A stretch of DNA of 64,000 nt, taken from positions 195,114,601 through 195,178,600 of the forward strand of contig CM047805.1 in assembly GCA_026214975.1 (NCBI GenBank), read 5' to 3'. Below, piece after piece: positions 1-10,703 of this stretch. Origin of the DNA: Gentiana macrophylla (taxonomy: Eukaryota > Streptophyta > Magnoliopsida > Gentianales > Gentianaceae). Numbering within the stretch: position 1 is the first letter of the stretch; each line of letters starts with the position of its first letter. The translations under genes and the position numbers were made by a program. The notes under the pieces were generated by a model. The model had not been told where the DNA came from and ran no database searches. It worked only from the letters and a program-made list of their open reading frames with translations.

Positions 1-458
1 AGCCATAACCATGTGAATGGAGTTCGGTACTCCAGTTCTGTTCATACTCTTGTAGAACCACCTGAGCGTCTCAGGCCCAGTGGGAGTAATTGGATCTACA
101 CGGAAAAGAGTAGAATGCATAGTAAAGTCTATCTTTCAGAGCAAAGCTTGAGTGGTCTAGAGAGTTAATCAGACCTTGAACTCTCTTACCACTTAGTATT
201 GCATGATTTCATTTATAAGCAGAAAATAGGGGTGATTCCCTGAGATTTTCTTGCCAAACAAAACGGAGTCTGGATTCATTCGAAACAGAAGGGTATTGCC
301 TTATGAACTAATGACAGAATGACTGTCAAGGCTTATGTACTTTGTGGATAAAAAGCAAACCTCTCGGTCATTGGAAGTCATATATTTCTACAATATGTGG
401 ATTTGACCAGAATATTGATAAGTCTTTTGTAGACTGGATATCAATTTTAGTACAGTAG

Positions 459-520
<62 letters not shown>

Positions 521-1563
521 TGTTTGTGAAGGACAACACTTTTTTGCACTAGCTTGGAATCAACATGGGTGTGTTATCTCAAGTCGAATCGACAATACCA
601 CAATTCTCTTCGCAATGTAGATTTGGACAACATTCTTAAGAGTTTGACTCGGTCGAATTCATTAGAATCACCACTGGTTTCCCATCCATCTTATTGGTTA
701 AGATGATGCATCTGTGTATGCAACATTCAACGAGGAAGTTCTCGCCTATGCCTCAGTGAATGACTCTCTAAATCTTTGGATCAAGAGAAATGGGATAGAT
801 TCTCTTTATAGTAAGAGATGGTCGTTATTGAACGTCAAATTTGATCGAATCTTAGATTCGGTCATTAACAAAGCAAGTTTAGTATGTCCTTTAGTATCTT
901 GAGAGAACGAGGAATAATATGCGGACATATTCATGTGTGAACTTGGATATGTGTGATACACTGATTTAGACTTTAAGTCAGATTGAGGATGATCGTTAAG
1001 TCAATCTTGGGCTCAGTGTTTACTCTTGTGTTGAAGCTATTGCCTGGAGGAATCCAGGAACGTCAACTCGACTTTAACAAGTTGGGTGATTAGCGGCTTT
1101 TGTAGTAGCTAGAGAGGCGATATAGCTTCAGGATTTCCTTTTCATATCTGGGAGTGATTCTAGATTTGAAAGCCGATACCACATCATTGTGCAAACGATG
1201 TAGGGGTAGCTTATAAGGATTTTCGAAATCACTAGAGGTCAAAAGCATATTGGGAAAGTACCACATGATTAGATGGACCGGTAACGTTTCGATTCTACGG
1301 ATCGCCTCGAGCCGACAACCCGACTAATCATTAAGACCCATGACATTTAGATGTAGGTGCTCCCGAGTCACCGACCTATCCTACGACAAAGATACTCGGA
1401 GTGTACTTTGGAATCAAAATGGTTATGATATGCTTAGTGGGTACTAGAATACGGGATGAGTCTCCATTGCTTTAGAGCAAGTGGGAGATGTAGTTTGTTG
1501 TATTTTAAATAATAGGGTGTGCTCTAAAACAATTAATCACATGCTTTCGTGCAAGTGGGAGAT
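1..1563 (+). mobile_element. Non-coding 3' internal region of TGTTAG-family LTR element
   Basis: No protein of recognisable family is encoded here. The stretch ends in a purine-rich tract (aagtgggaga, just before 1564) directly followed by the TGTTAG LTR, which is what the 3' end of an LTR element looks like. A similar tract lies near 1480-1490. The lack of gag/pol suggests a non-autonomous element or a region outside pol. The left edge is cut by the window. Assignment to this family rests on position and the polypurine tract only. Confidence 0.5.
461..519. repeat. (AT)n microsatellite
   Basis: About 58 bases of uninterrupted AT dinucleotide lie inside the non-coding internal region of the retroelement. 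It is a simple sequence repeat of the kind that varies in length between individuals. Confidence 0.95.
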
Positions 1564-2363
1564 TGTTAGGTGTAATGCCCGAAAGACAATTTTGTAATTG
1601 TTTTATTTAATAAATGAAATGATATTATTATTCATATTTATTATTCTCATAATCACAGATGTGACAATAGTATTTACACTACATAAAACCCTAAGTATAT
1701 CGTTTATGTAATCACTTAACTCAGTGTATGGGATATACACGAGAGGATTGAGTTAGTGAAGATGTATTTAAAATACAATTAATATTATTAATATTATTAA
1801 TAATATTAAGATAAAATATTGAGTTAGTGAGAGCATAAAATATTTATTGGAAAAATATTTATGGTAAGAAATAAAGATAAAGATTATTCTAGATTTGTTC
1901 TAGAATATTTTGGGATTATCTTTTATTTAATAGGATTATCATAATTGATTTTGTATTAATTATAAAATCCTTGGGGCTTAAGTTTTACTCTCCTATATAA
2001 AGAGAGTTCTCCCAAGCCAAAGAACACTACAATTTTCGACTTCTACCTCTTAGAGAGGAGAAGGAAAATTTCGGCCAAGGGGAGAATAAGGGGAAAATCT
2101 TGGAGATTTTTCTGGGTAGCATATCGGAAGGGTTCGAGTCGAGAATTTCCTTCCACCGGGAGTTGCTTGGATCACACGTACGGAAGATCGTGGTGCTCTT
2201 CACGCTTTCCTTCGTTCATCCTATTGCGGTTCTTCAACTTGGATTTTGAGATCCAAGAGGTATGATCTACAACCCCCTTGTAGATGTAGATCTAGTTATT
2301 TTATTACGTGTATTTTATAGATCTAGATCCTTAAATCGCTCACAATGGATGGTATTACTAACA
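1564..2363 (+). repeat. TGTTAG-family LTR, internally deleted copy (800 bp)
   Basis: The copy starts TGTTAGGTGTAATGCCCG and ends ATTACTAACA, matching both ends of the full LTR at 23827-25664. The middle of the LTR, about 1.1 kb, is missing: near 1790 the sequence passes through a short AT-rich stretch straight to the part that corresponds to about 25137. The core promoter motif ctatataaagagag is kept near 1993. A polypurine tract lies on the left and primer-site-like and leader sequence on the right, so this LTR sits between two internal regions, as expected after recombination between LTRs. Confidence 0.8.
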
Positions 2364-2639
2364 AAGGTATCGATTAAGCCATGGGATCTATATTTATACG
2401 TATAAAATATTAGATCTAGGAGTGGTAAACATGTAGATTTTTTTTGTCCCAATTTTTTTGGGGGGCGATGCATATGTTTAATTTTTATGCTTATGAATGT
2501 CGTGGTTGAAGAGATGGATTGGGGTTGGCACTGTTTACCCGTTAGATCTATTTAGCTAGAATAGTGGTATCAGAGATACCACTGTTAGTTGTGTTATCCT
2601 AACAATTCTTACTAAGGTTGGCATAGGGTAATACCCCAT
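2364..2639 (+). mobile_element. 5' leader fragment of TGTTAG-family element
   Basis: The first 100 bases resemble the sequence that follows the primer site of the complete LTR (25675-25760), including the shared run gatctatatttatacg. The primer site next to the LTR has decayed to aaggtatcga. A better tRNA-iMet-like site, TGGTATCAGAG, lies at about 2566 inside a perfect hairpin at 2563-2583. No coding sequence is seen. Confidence 0.6.
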
Positions 2640-4253
2640 TGGATTGAGTTAGTGAAGATGTATTTAAAATACAATTAGCCCGTAGTAAAGTTAATCGAGA
2701 GTATCGGGTCTCTCCTTTAACGTGCTATTAATGCGCCCAGGACACAATAGGTGTGATTGTCTTATCCGGACTTTCGGTTAAGAGAACCTAATGGGGCATT
2801 TATATATGATAGATATATCATATAGGCCTGGACCGATTTGATTAGAGTTCACGATATAATTCCGTAATCGAGAAGTCTTATCGAATCAATGGATGATCAT
2901 ATTTATGGATATATCTTAATCCTGAGGTGATCACAGTCAACTGCTTGAATCAGTATGAGGTTTGACTTGACGGTTAAGGATTACACTGAGTCTGTGGTCT
3001 GAATTACCCCATCTTGGCATTGTACTGGATTGAGTGAGTAGTCTGTGTTATCACAGATACGGAATCCATTCCTTCCATTTCTGGAAGCAGATAGACAGTT
3101 CTCTTATTTGTTAATCCTAGAAACTGATCGATCCATGGAGTTCATATTACACTGATTAGCTACCAGTGAGTTGTATGAATTAATTGATCACTAGGGGGTT
3201 AATGGTAAATAAGGATAAGAGGTTCTAAAAAGGGTTAACGGTAACTTCCCGATTTAGAATGAACAGTCTATGGAGGATTGATCCATATGTAATGATTATA
3301 TCAATGTACGCTTATTATTATTCTCGTGAGGAGATAAATATAATCTCATAATCGGAGGAGTGCAGTCACGGGATTATGGTGGCATATTCCTGTGATTGAT
3401 TTATCGAATATAATTATTCTGTTCATAAGATAATTATTTATTTGATTTATCGGAGCCGCTGATTATTAGTCCATGGTCCCCGACGTGCCTCCTAATATAG
3501 CATAGCTATTCTCGGACGTCGAATCCTAATAATATTAATTTAGTTCTTTTTGGACTTTATTAAAACGATATGTGAATTAATTGTTTGGTGGACTATTAAA
3601 TTAGTTGGGCTAAATAATTAAATATGTGGAAAAGACATTTTTCATAATCTTGGCCCAATTATTGTGTAATGGCAAAATTAATATTGACTAGGTCAATATT
3701 GGAGATTTCGCCCCATGCATATTTTAATGAGCAAGAAATTATTTTCTTGTGTATTAATAAGACATGTGTATAAAATATTTATTGGATAAATATTTATGGA
3801 AATAAATAAAGATAAATATTATTCTAGATTTGTTCTAGAATATTATGAGATTATCTTTTATTTAATAGGATTATTATAATTGATTTTGTATTAATTATTA
3901 AATCCTTGGAGGCTAAATTTTACTCTCCTATATAAAGAGAGTTCTCCCAAGCCTTAGACACACAATTCGAGTTCCACCTCTTAGAGAGGAGGAAGAAATT
4001 TCGGCCAAGAGGGTTGGGGAAAATTCTTGGAGATTTTTCCGAGTAGCATATCGGAAGGATTCGAGACGAGGATTTCCTTCCACCGGGAGTTGCTTGGATC
4101 ACACGTACGGAAGATCGTGGTGCTCTTCACACCTTCGTTCGTTCTTTCTATTGCGGTTCTCCAACTTGGATTTTGAGATCTAGTTATTTTATTACGTGTA
4201 TTTTATAGATCTAGATCCTTAAATCGCTTCTGTTGCGGATGATATTACTAACA
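2640..4253 (+). repeat. TGTTAG-family LTR, 5'-truncated copy
   Basis: Homology to the full LTR starts at ggattgagttagtgaag (24012 in the full copy) and runs to the end ACTAACA. About 180 bases of the LTR 5' end are absent. The promoter motif ctatataaagagag is at about 3929. The right flank enters an unrelated decayed Copia sequence, so this is an insertion edge. No target duplication can be checked because the left edge is lost. Confidence 0.8.
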
Positions 4254-4559
4254 TCTGCAACATGAAGTGCGTATCCAACCAAATCATCAAATCCATACCT
4301 CTTGGGAGGTTCCCAAACATTGGATCTTCTAGCTCTACTGACAGCTATACTCTAGTGACCCATGTTCTCAGTTTGACGCTCAATGCACATTTGCTCACCG
4401 ACCGCTTGGACTCGATTACGTTCAAAGACCAAATCGATGAAAATCGACTTGGATCGCTTGATTGTTGCATTTCAACCGACTCACTAAAGCTCCACCTTCG
4501 CGCGATTTCTTAGTTTCGATGCGGTTTCGAGCTTCAATAGTTCCTCTCACTGATGAACT

Positions 4560-4795
4560 GAACATAGAATCTTAATCAAAAACTGGGCCCTTGGTTCCAG
4601 TTTCCCTTCATTGACATGATAGTAAATTATGCTTCCAAATACCCTTAGAACTAAGTAATCCACAGGCTTTCCTGACCACATCTCAATTCATGTTTGGAGA
4701 CTGATTCTTGTGTAAGGACTCCTATTGACTAAGTAGCAAGCTGTGCTTACAGCCTCTGTCCAAAATTTTCGTGACAAACCACCATGAGAGAGCGT
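4560..4795 (-). pseudogene. Copia integrase fragment, decayed
   Basis: On the minus strand the sequence translates to the segment after the Copia integrase catalytic core: KFWTEAVSTACYLVNRSP, then EMWSGKPVDY, then YYHVNEGKLEPRA. Integrase normally inserts the cDNA copy into the host genome; only about 75 residues remain. There is an in-frame stop before IEMW and the usual Cys in FGC is Ser. The fragment is cut on the right by the gypsy LTR starting near 4794. The motifs resemble the Tork lineage, but that assignment is tentative. The 300 bases to its left (4254-4559) are probably the same decayed element but have no motif I can name. Confidence 0.7.
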
Positions 4796-6820
4796 AGTAT
4801 ATCAAGGGCGAGTCAAGGTCGATCACATAGGGACTATTATTTAATATTGTTAAACACAACCAAAATTCATAGGTCAACCGGATAGGGGTGGTCATTGGCC
4901 AACATAAAGAACAAGTAAATAAAATAGATGCAATTAAACCAATCCTCAATCATATATTGAAAAGGCATTAACCAAACTATTCACAACTAACCTCCCATTA
5001 ATCCGTGTTCGACTCGTGTGCGTAATTTAGCTATGGGTGCAACTCCTAACCCTATCTACTCCGACAACGGTAAACAATGTATACGCAAGCTACCCTATTT
5101 AATTTGTCCGTAATACAAAATATGCATGAAGAACTAGAATTGCCAGTATTGAGCGTTAACCCATACCACAAACCCGCCTAGGCAGCTATCGATAACGACT
5201 AGCACGTTCCTAAGGTCCATCATGACTATATCCTAATTAACACTTCACTAACAGTCCATCATGTTAATTTACAAATTACAAAAACTAGATTGGCCAGACC
5301 CATTAATCGTTTTAATTATTCTTGTCGATCAACGTAATTGATGCCGAACAATAGAATTAGGGTTTACTAGGTATTCAGATCTAGCAATAAAGACAGTCGC
5401 AGATCTGAAGAGCGCAACCCATAATTCGGCGTTTCATATGAACGAATCGAATGAATATTAAGGTTCATTTAACTAATGCATAGTTGATTAGATGCAAGCA
5501 TAATCTAGATCTAACACAATAACAGTCATGAATCTAAGAAAAGAAATAAAACATTGGAATATATTTTACCCATAACTAAGAACAAATCTACTCTTCTATT
5601 CTCTCTCCCTCCGGCGACTCAAGATGATCCATGAAGATCGTAAACCAAGCACAATTCAATAATGAAAGAATCATGATTTAATTGCAAGAAGAAATGAAGA
5701 AAATAAAAGAAGAATTTATAACCAAAAGACTACATTATAGCTAGTTGATGAAGAACTAGAAAAGAGATGAAGAATTGATGATGAAGAGAAGATGAATACA
5801 ATTTCGCAGCTCTGAATGGCCTCATATAGGTGTATAAACCGACTTATGGGTAAACCCAATCCATGAGGGACAAGAATACGTGTTTATGGAAGATTCTAGG
5901 GCTCAGTAAATCGGTGGTAGCTCCCATTCACCGGGGGTATTTTTGTCTTTTTCTTTCTGCCGACTTAACATGGAATACCCTTGGACCAGCTTCGGTATTT
6001 GGACCATAATTTGGCCTACGTAACTCCGATTTAAATGATTCAAAGTGTGTTGGAATACTTGTTTCAAGATCTACAACTTTAATGTCGATGTCCAAGCCCA
6101 ATATGTCTTTTAAAGCTTCGGAAACTGCGTTGCAAAATCACCAATCAGATTCTCATGTCCAATCTCCGCTCGAAACACTTCAACCTTCAGCTCCGTTCAG
6201 TTCTCTATTGATTGACTCTCATATTCAGCCCAAATGATGCTCCAAACACTCGTAAACTGAGGGTAACTCCCGGTTTACCAGGAGTATTTTTGTCTTTTTC
6301 TGTCTGCCGACTTAACTTGGAATACCCTGGGCCCAGCTTCGGTATTTGGACCATAAATTGGCCTACGTAACTCCGATTTGGGTGATTCAAGTTGTGTTAG
6401 AATCCTCGACTGAAGACCTACAACTTTCATGCAGAAGTCCAAGCCCACTTTGGCTTGTAATTCTTCGGAAACTGCGTTACAAGATCACCAATCAGATTCT
6501 CTTGTCCAATCTCCGCTCGAAACACCTCAACCTTCAGCTCCGTTCAGTTCTTTATCGATTAAATCTCTTCTTCAGCCCAAATGATGCTTCAAACACTCAT
6601 CCATCTGTCAATAAAATCATACCAGACATAGTAGCTGCTATTTCTAGCAAATAACACATAAAATACACGGTTAATACGCATAATACCAATTTAGTCACCC
6701 CGGACGTAGCTTAATCACATTTAGCTAATTAACCCATGATTTTATACATATTATCACCATTGAGAACAAAAATCCGGGGTAGATTGATGGTAAAATATGA
6801 TACCAAGTCGACCGTCATCA
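4794..6820 (-). repeat. Athila-like gypsy LTR (3' LTR of minus-strand element)
   Basis: Read on the minus strand, the LTR begins TGATGACGGTCGAC right after a polypurine tract (minus strand of 6821-6837). Its inner part matches the second LTR at 8463-9067 over about 570 bases. The outer end (the first ~53 bases of the partner LTR) is missing here, so the left edge is truncated. The LTR contains a tandem duplication of about 330 bp (5930-6600). Confidence 0.75.
5930..6600. repeat. Two-copy tandem duplication inside gypsy LTR
   Basis: Two consecutive units of about 330 bases share long matching runs. Both contain gtatttttgtctttttct, gccgacttaac, cttcggtatttggaccata and caccaatcagattctc in the same order. 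The units have diverged by scattered substitutions, so the duplication is older than the insertion or belongs to the family. It makes this LTR longer than a single-unit version would be. Confidence 0.85.
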
Positions 6821-8462
6821 ACTACCCCCAACTTAGCTTTTGATCGTCCTGAGCAAAAACCAAATCAAACAAACCCCATAAACAACTACAAACTAATTAA
6901 GAACAGACTCATTCAAGAATTATAAATAAGATGAGGATCAACACATATCCATCAGTAATCCATTATGCACTCTCTCATAGTAGAACCGACGTGTGAGTGC
7001 AATAACTCTCAAACAACAGTGACGGATACAGAATCACATTATATTAATAAAGATTTCAGGCAAAACATGTATCATGCACAAATCCATAAGTTCCCCATTA
7101 ATCATCACCTACCAATGCATCAATGTGTCGTGTGATAAATCTTTTGTGATAGTGTATTCAAGAAAAAAATGAAGTTATAGAGACCCCACAATCCTTACTT
7201 ATCAATGTGCACACTCGCTCCTCTTGCCTTCAGATTTAGGCAAACAACATGAAACCTTATGGGCCGGGCGGACTTGGGGACCGAGTATTACTCTTAGGTC
7301 CTCGTTTGTTTTATTTTTATGTGAGGGTCGTGCCCTTTTTGCTTTGAGTTTGCTTCCCTCGCTGCCTTTATTATATAAATATATTCTTGTTTTTGTTTTT
7401 CTTTTCGGAAGATTTCTAACACTTTTTTTTCTCTCACTCGCAAGCCCATTATGTCCCGGTTTATCTTGTTTGGAATTAAAGTCGCTACCATCCTCCTACA
7501 ACAATTGGTTAAAGTATACCCACCGACAAATATCGATTCCCGGTCTAGGTAACTCTTCATCTCATCTAAATACTTCTCACTCAGATTGCGTGCTCAAGAA
7601 TTGAATGCAATGGTAAAATTTAATAAGTCACTACTTCATGCAACATAGCACATGCTCATTATTCCATACTAAATTGAATAATGCGTCATCTATACTACAT
7701 ACTGAAAAAATGAGTTATACGTGCTTAAAAAAGATCGATTCCACAACAGGATAGATGATTAATAAACCACTACTTCAATTAGTTGACAAACTCCTTATTC
7801 ATCATTAATGAATTAAGTATGTAATTAAGCAATTTCAACAGTGTAAGGACTCTATTTCATTGAATTCAAAAATTCGAAATTCACAAAAGTAAGTGTATGT
7901 GTGTCTCAATTTTTTCAAACTAAGTGTTATGCCTACCCCCAACTTTAAAACTCAACATTGTCTCCAATGTGAAAAGTAAAGCAAAAAAAAAGTAGGAAGA
8001 GGAAGAACACTTAGCTTTGGAAAACAGTAGAACTCGGCTAATTGTCTGAAGCAAATCATATCACTGAACTGAACCAAAGTTATCTTCTCCAAATGATTAA
8101 TCTGCACTAGGTCAGCTAATACAAAGAATTTTTTCACAAAGTCCATTAGTACCGCGAGATACGAATAAGTAACAAAATAGTTATGTCATGTGACAGTAAA
8201 AGACACAATTAAAAAGAATAAGTGCAATAAAAATAAAAAGACTCAAAACTCGAAATAATAACCGAATAATAATGCGAAGTAAAAAAAACTCCCGCACATC
8301 CTTTGCTCAACAGCCTTAGGAGCATGACGATGAAAAAAAAAACCTTCAAAATTTTATTCGATCATCAAAAAGAAAATAAAAATTAACAAAAAAGGTTAAC
8401 TATAAATTAATGGCTATCCCTAACAATTAAAAAAATAGTCTCAGGCAACGGCGCCAAAAACT
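6821..8462 (-). mobile_element. Internal region of non-autonomous Athila-like element
   Basis: The 1.64 kb between the two LTRs has a polypurine tract at its left edge and a primer site at its right edge (GGCAACGGCGCCA, 8444-8456, complementary-strand match to the 3' end of tRNA-Asp including CCA). No gag, protease, integrase or reverse transcriptase motif is visible in any frame, and the few open frames are short and compositionally poor. It would need proteins from a related element to move. Confidence 0.7.
8444..8456 (-). other. Primer binding site, tRNA-Asp type
   Basis: On the minus strand this reads TGGCGCCGTTGCC, complementary to the 3' end of plant tRNA-Asp. It is 6 bases from the end of the LTR at 8463. 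It sets the transcription direction of the element to minus and points to the Athila/Tat branch of Ty3/gypsy. Confidence 0.85.
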
Positions 8463-9067
8463 TGATCGCATTTATTCTCTTAATAGTAAAAAGAGGACTA
8501 GGTCAATCGTAGTATATTACGGACGAGTCAAAGTCGATCCCACAGAGACTATTATTTAATAATGTTAAACACAACCACAATTCATAGGTCAACCGGATAG
8601 GGGTGGTCATTGACCAAGATAAAGAACACGTAAATAAAATAGATGCAATTAAACCAATCGTCAATCATATATTGAAAAGGCATTAACCAAACTATTCACA
8701 ACTAACCTACCCTTAATCCGTGTTCGACTCGTGTACGCAATTTAGCTACGGGTGCAACTCCTAACCCTATCTACTCCGATCTATATGCAAGCTAACTTCC
8801 TTAATTGGTCCGTAATATACCATACGCATGAAGAACTAGAATTGCCAGTATTGAGGATTAAACCGCTAACCCGCCTAGGCAGCTATCGAAAATGACTAGC
8901 ACGTTCCTAGGGACCATCAAGACTATGTCCTAATTAACACTTCACTAACAGTCCTTCATGTTAATTTACGAATTACGAATACTAGAATGGCTAGACCCAT
9001 TACTCGTTTTAATTATTCATGTCGATCAATGTAGTTAACGCCGAACCACAGAATTAGGGTTTACTAG
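8463..9067 (-). repeat. Athila-like gypsy LTR (5' LTR), interrupted
   Basis: It starts TGATCGCATT on the plus strand (the minus-strand LTR end GCGATCA) and aligns with 4794-5375. The match stops at gggtttactag (9067), where a Copia LTR begins. The outer 1.4 kb of this LTR is not found to the right within the window, so it lies beyond the Copia element or has been lost. Confidence 0.75.
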
Positions 9068-10473
9068 TGTTGGTCCCAGAGAAGGGTAAAACTATAGGTA
9101 GAGTGGGGGGTGAATGACTATAGTGGAGTTTCAAAAACTTTTCTTGTATTTAAAAGATTTTGGGCAGCGGATAAGTCCCTTCTTAATATGTTGTTTCAAA
9201 ATAGTATGTGCAATCACAGATTTATGATATATTGTAAGCAGTTAAATAAATGTAGTAAGGTAAATTGCTGAAAGTAAATTGACACAAGGCTTATAGTGGT
9301 TCAGGGTGGTGTAATCCCTTAATCCACTCATCTCCTGTGATGATTGGAGGAATTCACTATTGTTTTCACTAATACAATAGCCTGATTGTCCTTGACTACA
9401 CAAGCTTCACAATCTTCAAGACTATCACTCCCTGACTACAACAGCTTTAGTGACTCAGTCTCCTTCACTGCTCCTTGGGACCAAATCCTTCAGCAGCTAT
9501 CACAAACACAACTCCTTCTCAGATGGCTCTGATTCAGTTGCTTCATTGAGGTGAATTGGATTCACAAAGCTTGTTGACCAATCTCAATGCTTGATATTGA
9601 TATTGTAGCTCTCATTTTGTGTTGATCACTAGATAATTCTTTTTAAGCACAGAAGAAGGCTTTTTTATTTGACAGAGTTTCAGCTTATTGTTTTTCTCTT
9701 TTTTTATTTTTCTTTTGTAGGTCAATGCCTTCTATTTATAGCCTTCGTAATCCCTGATTTGAATTTCCGTCCGTTGGCTATATTAATGAGGGGAATAATC
9801 CATGATTTTATTCTTGATTCCCCCTTAATTATATTCTCCTTGATTTCAGTGATCGGATTTTTCTTCATTCGTTTATCAGAATATCCGTCCTTGATTGATC
9901 CTCTGTTGATTGTGCATTTAATGCTTGATCCTTTGAATCTTCATCATATTTCAAAATCTAATTAAGTAAGGTTTACTTAGCTGTTCTCTGAATGGTCAAG
10001 TGCTCCTTCTGACTTTGCCGCTTAGATCTTCCTTCACTGCTTTGTTTTTACTCAGCCGATCGTCAGTTTACTTTACCGATTCACTGTTTCCTTCATTCTT
10101 TTTAGTACATGAGAAATCCTTGTACTTCACTGATCCTTGATTTGTGTGAGATCAATGTACACCATATTTAAACATTAAGTTTCATCTCTTGAAACATAAC
10201 TTAGACTTATCTAAGGTCATCACAGACTTCCTTGGTTATAAGTCAAACCATAATGTCTTCATTGCTTCTCTGCTGGTACTTGGCTGGCTTCACTCTGCCG
10301 AAAATCTATTTTTACTTTGCAGTCCTATCAACTAGTACAATACTTGTCTGATTCAAATTATACAACATGTCAGACTCTAAGTAAAGACTTGTACAGTGAA
10401 TTCTAACTTATTTTCAGGCTTGCTATAACAGCTAGTATGGCCATCATCAAAACATAATAAAATGTTCCTAACA
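9068..10473 (-). repeat. Copia LTR (3' LTR of minus-strand element), 1406 bp
   Basis: It begins TGTTGGTCCC and ends TTCCTAACA, inverted terminal TGTTRG...CYAACA. On the minus strand it follows a polypurine tract (minus strand of 10474-10492, aaaaagagggaaatt). It is inserted into the gypsy LTR at actag. The partner 5' LTR is not in the window because the element is interrupted at 23827. The long LTR and the extra ORF downstream of pol suggest the SIRE/Maximus branch; this lineage call is an inference. Confidence 0.75.
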
Positions 10474-10703
10474 ATTTCCCTCTTTTTGATGATGTCAAAA
10501 CTCTCATAAGCCTGAACATAAGTATACCAAATTTTTCATAATAAACATTGGAATAAAACTCAACAATTTTAATCATCCATTCGAGGGTAATAAGATAAGA
10601 AAGTTCAAAATTACTCAAAGTGTTACAACTACATTTTGCTTAATTCAGCCTTGTACCTTTTGAACTTTATGGTTTGGACCTCTTCCATATCTTTCCAATC
10701 GAT

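Noticed and set aside
7224..7604. 126-residue hydrophobic plus-strand ORF and its 88-residue antisense partner
   Set aside because: Lie inside the non-coding interior of a gypsy element, T-rich, no homology recognised, no conserved start context.
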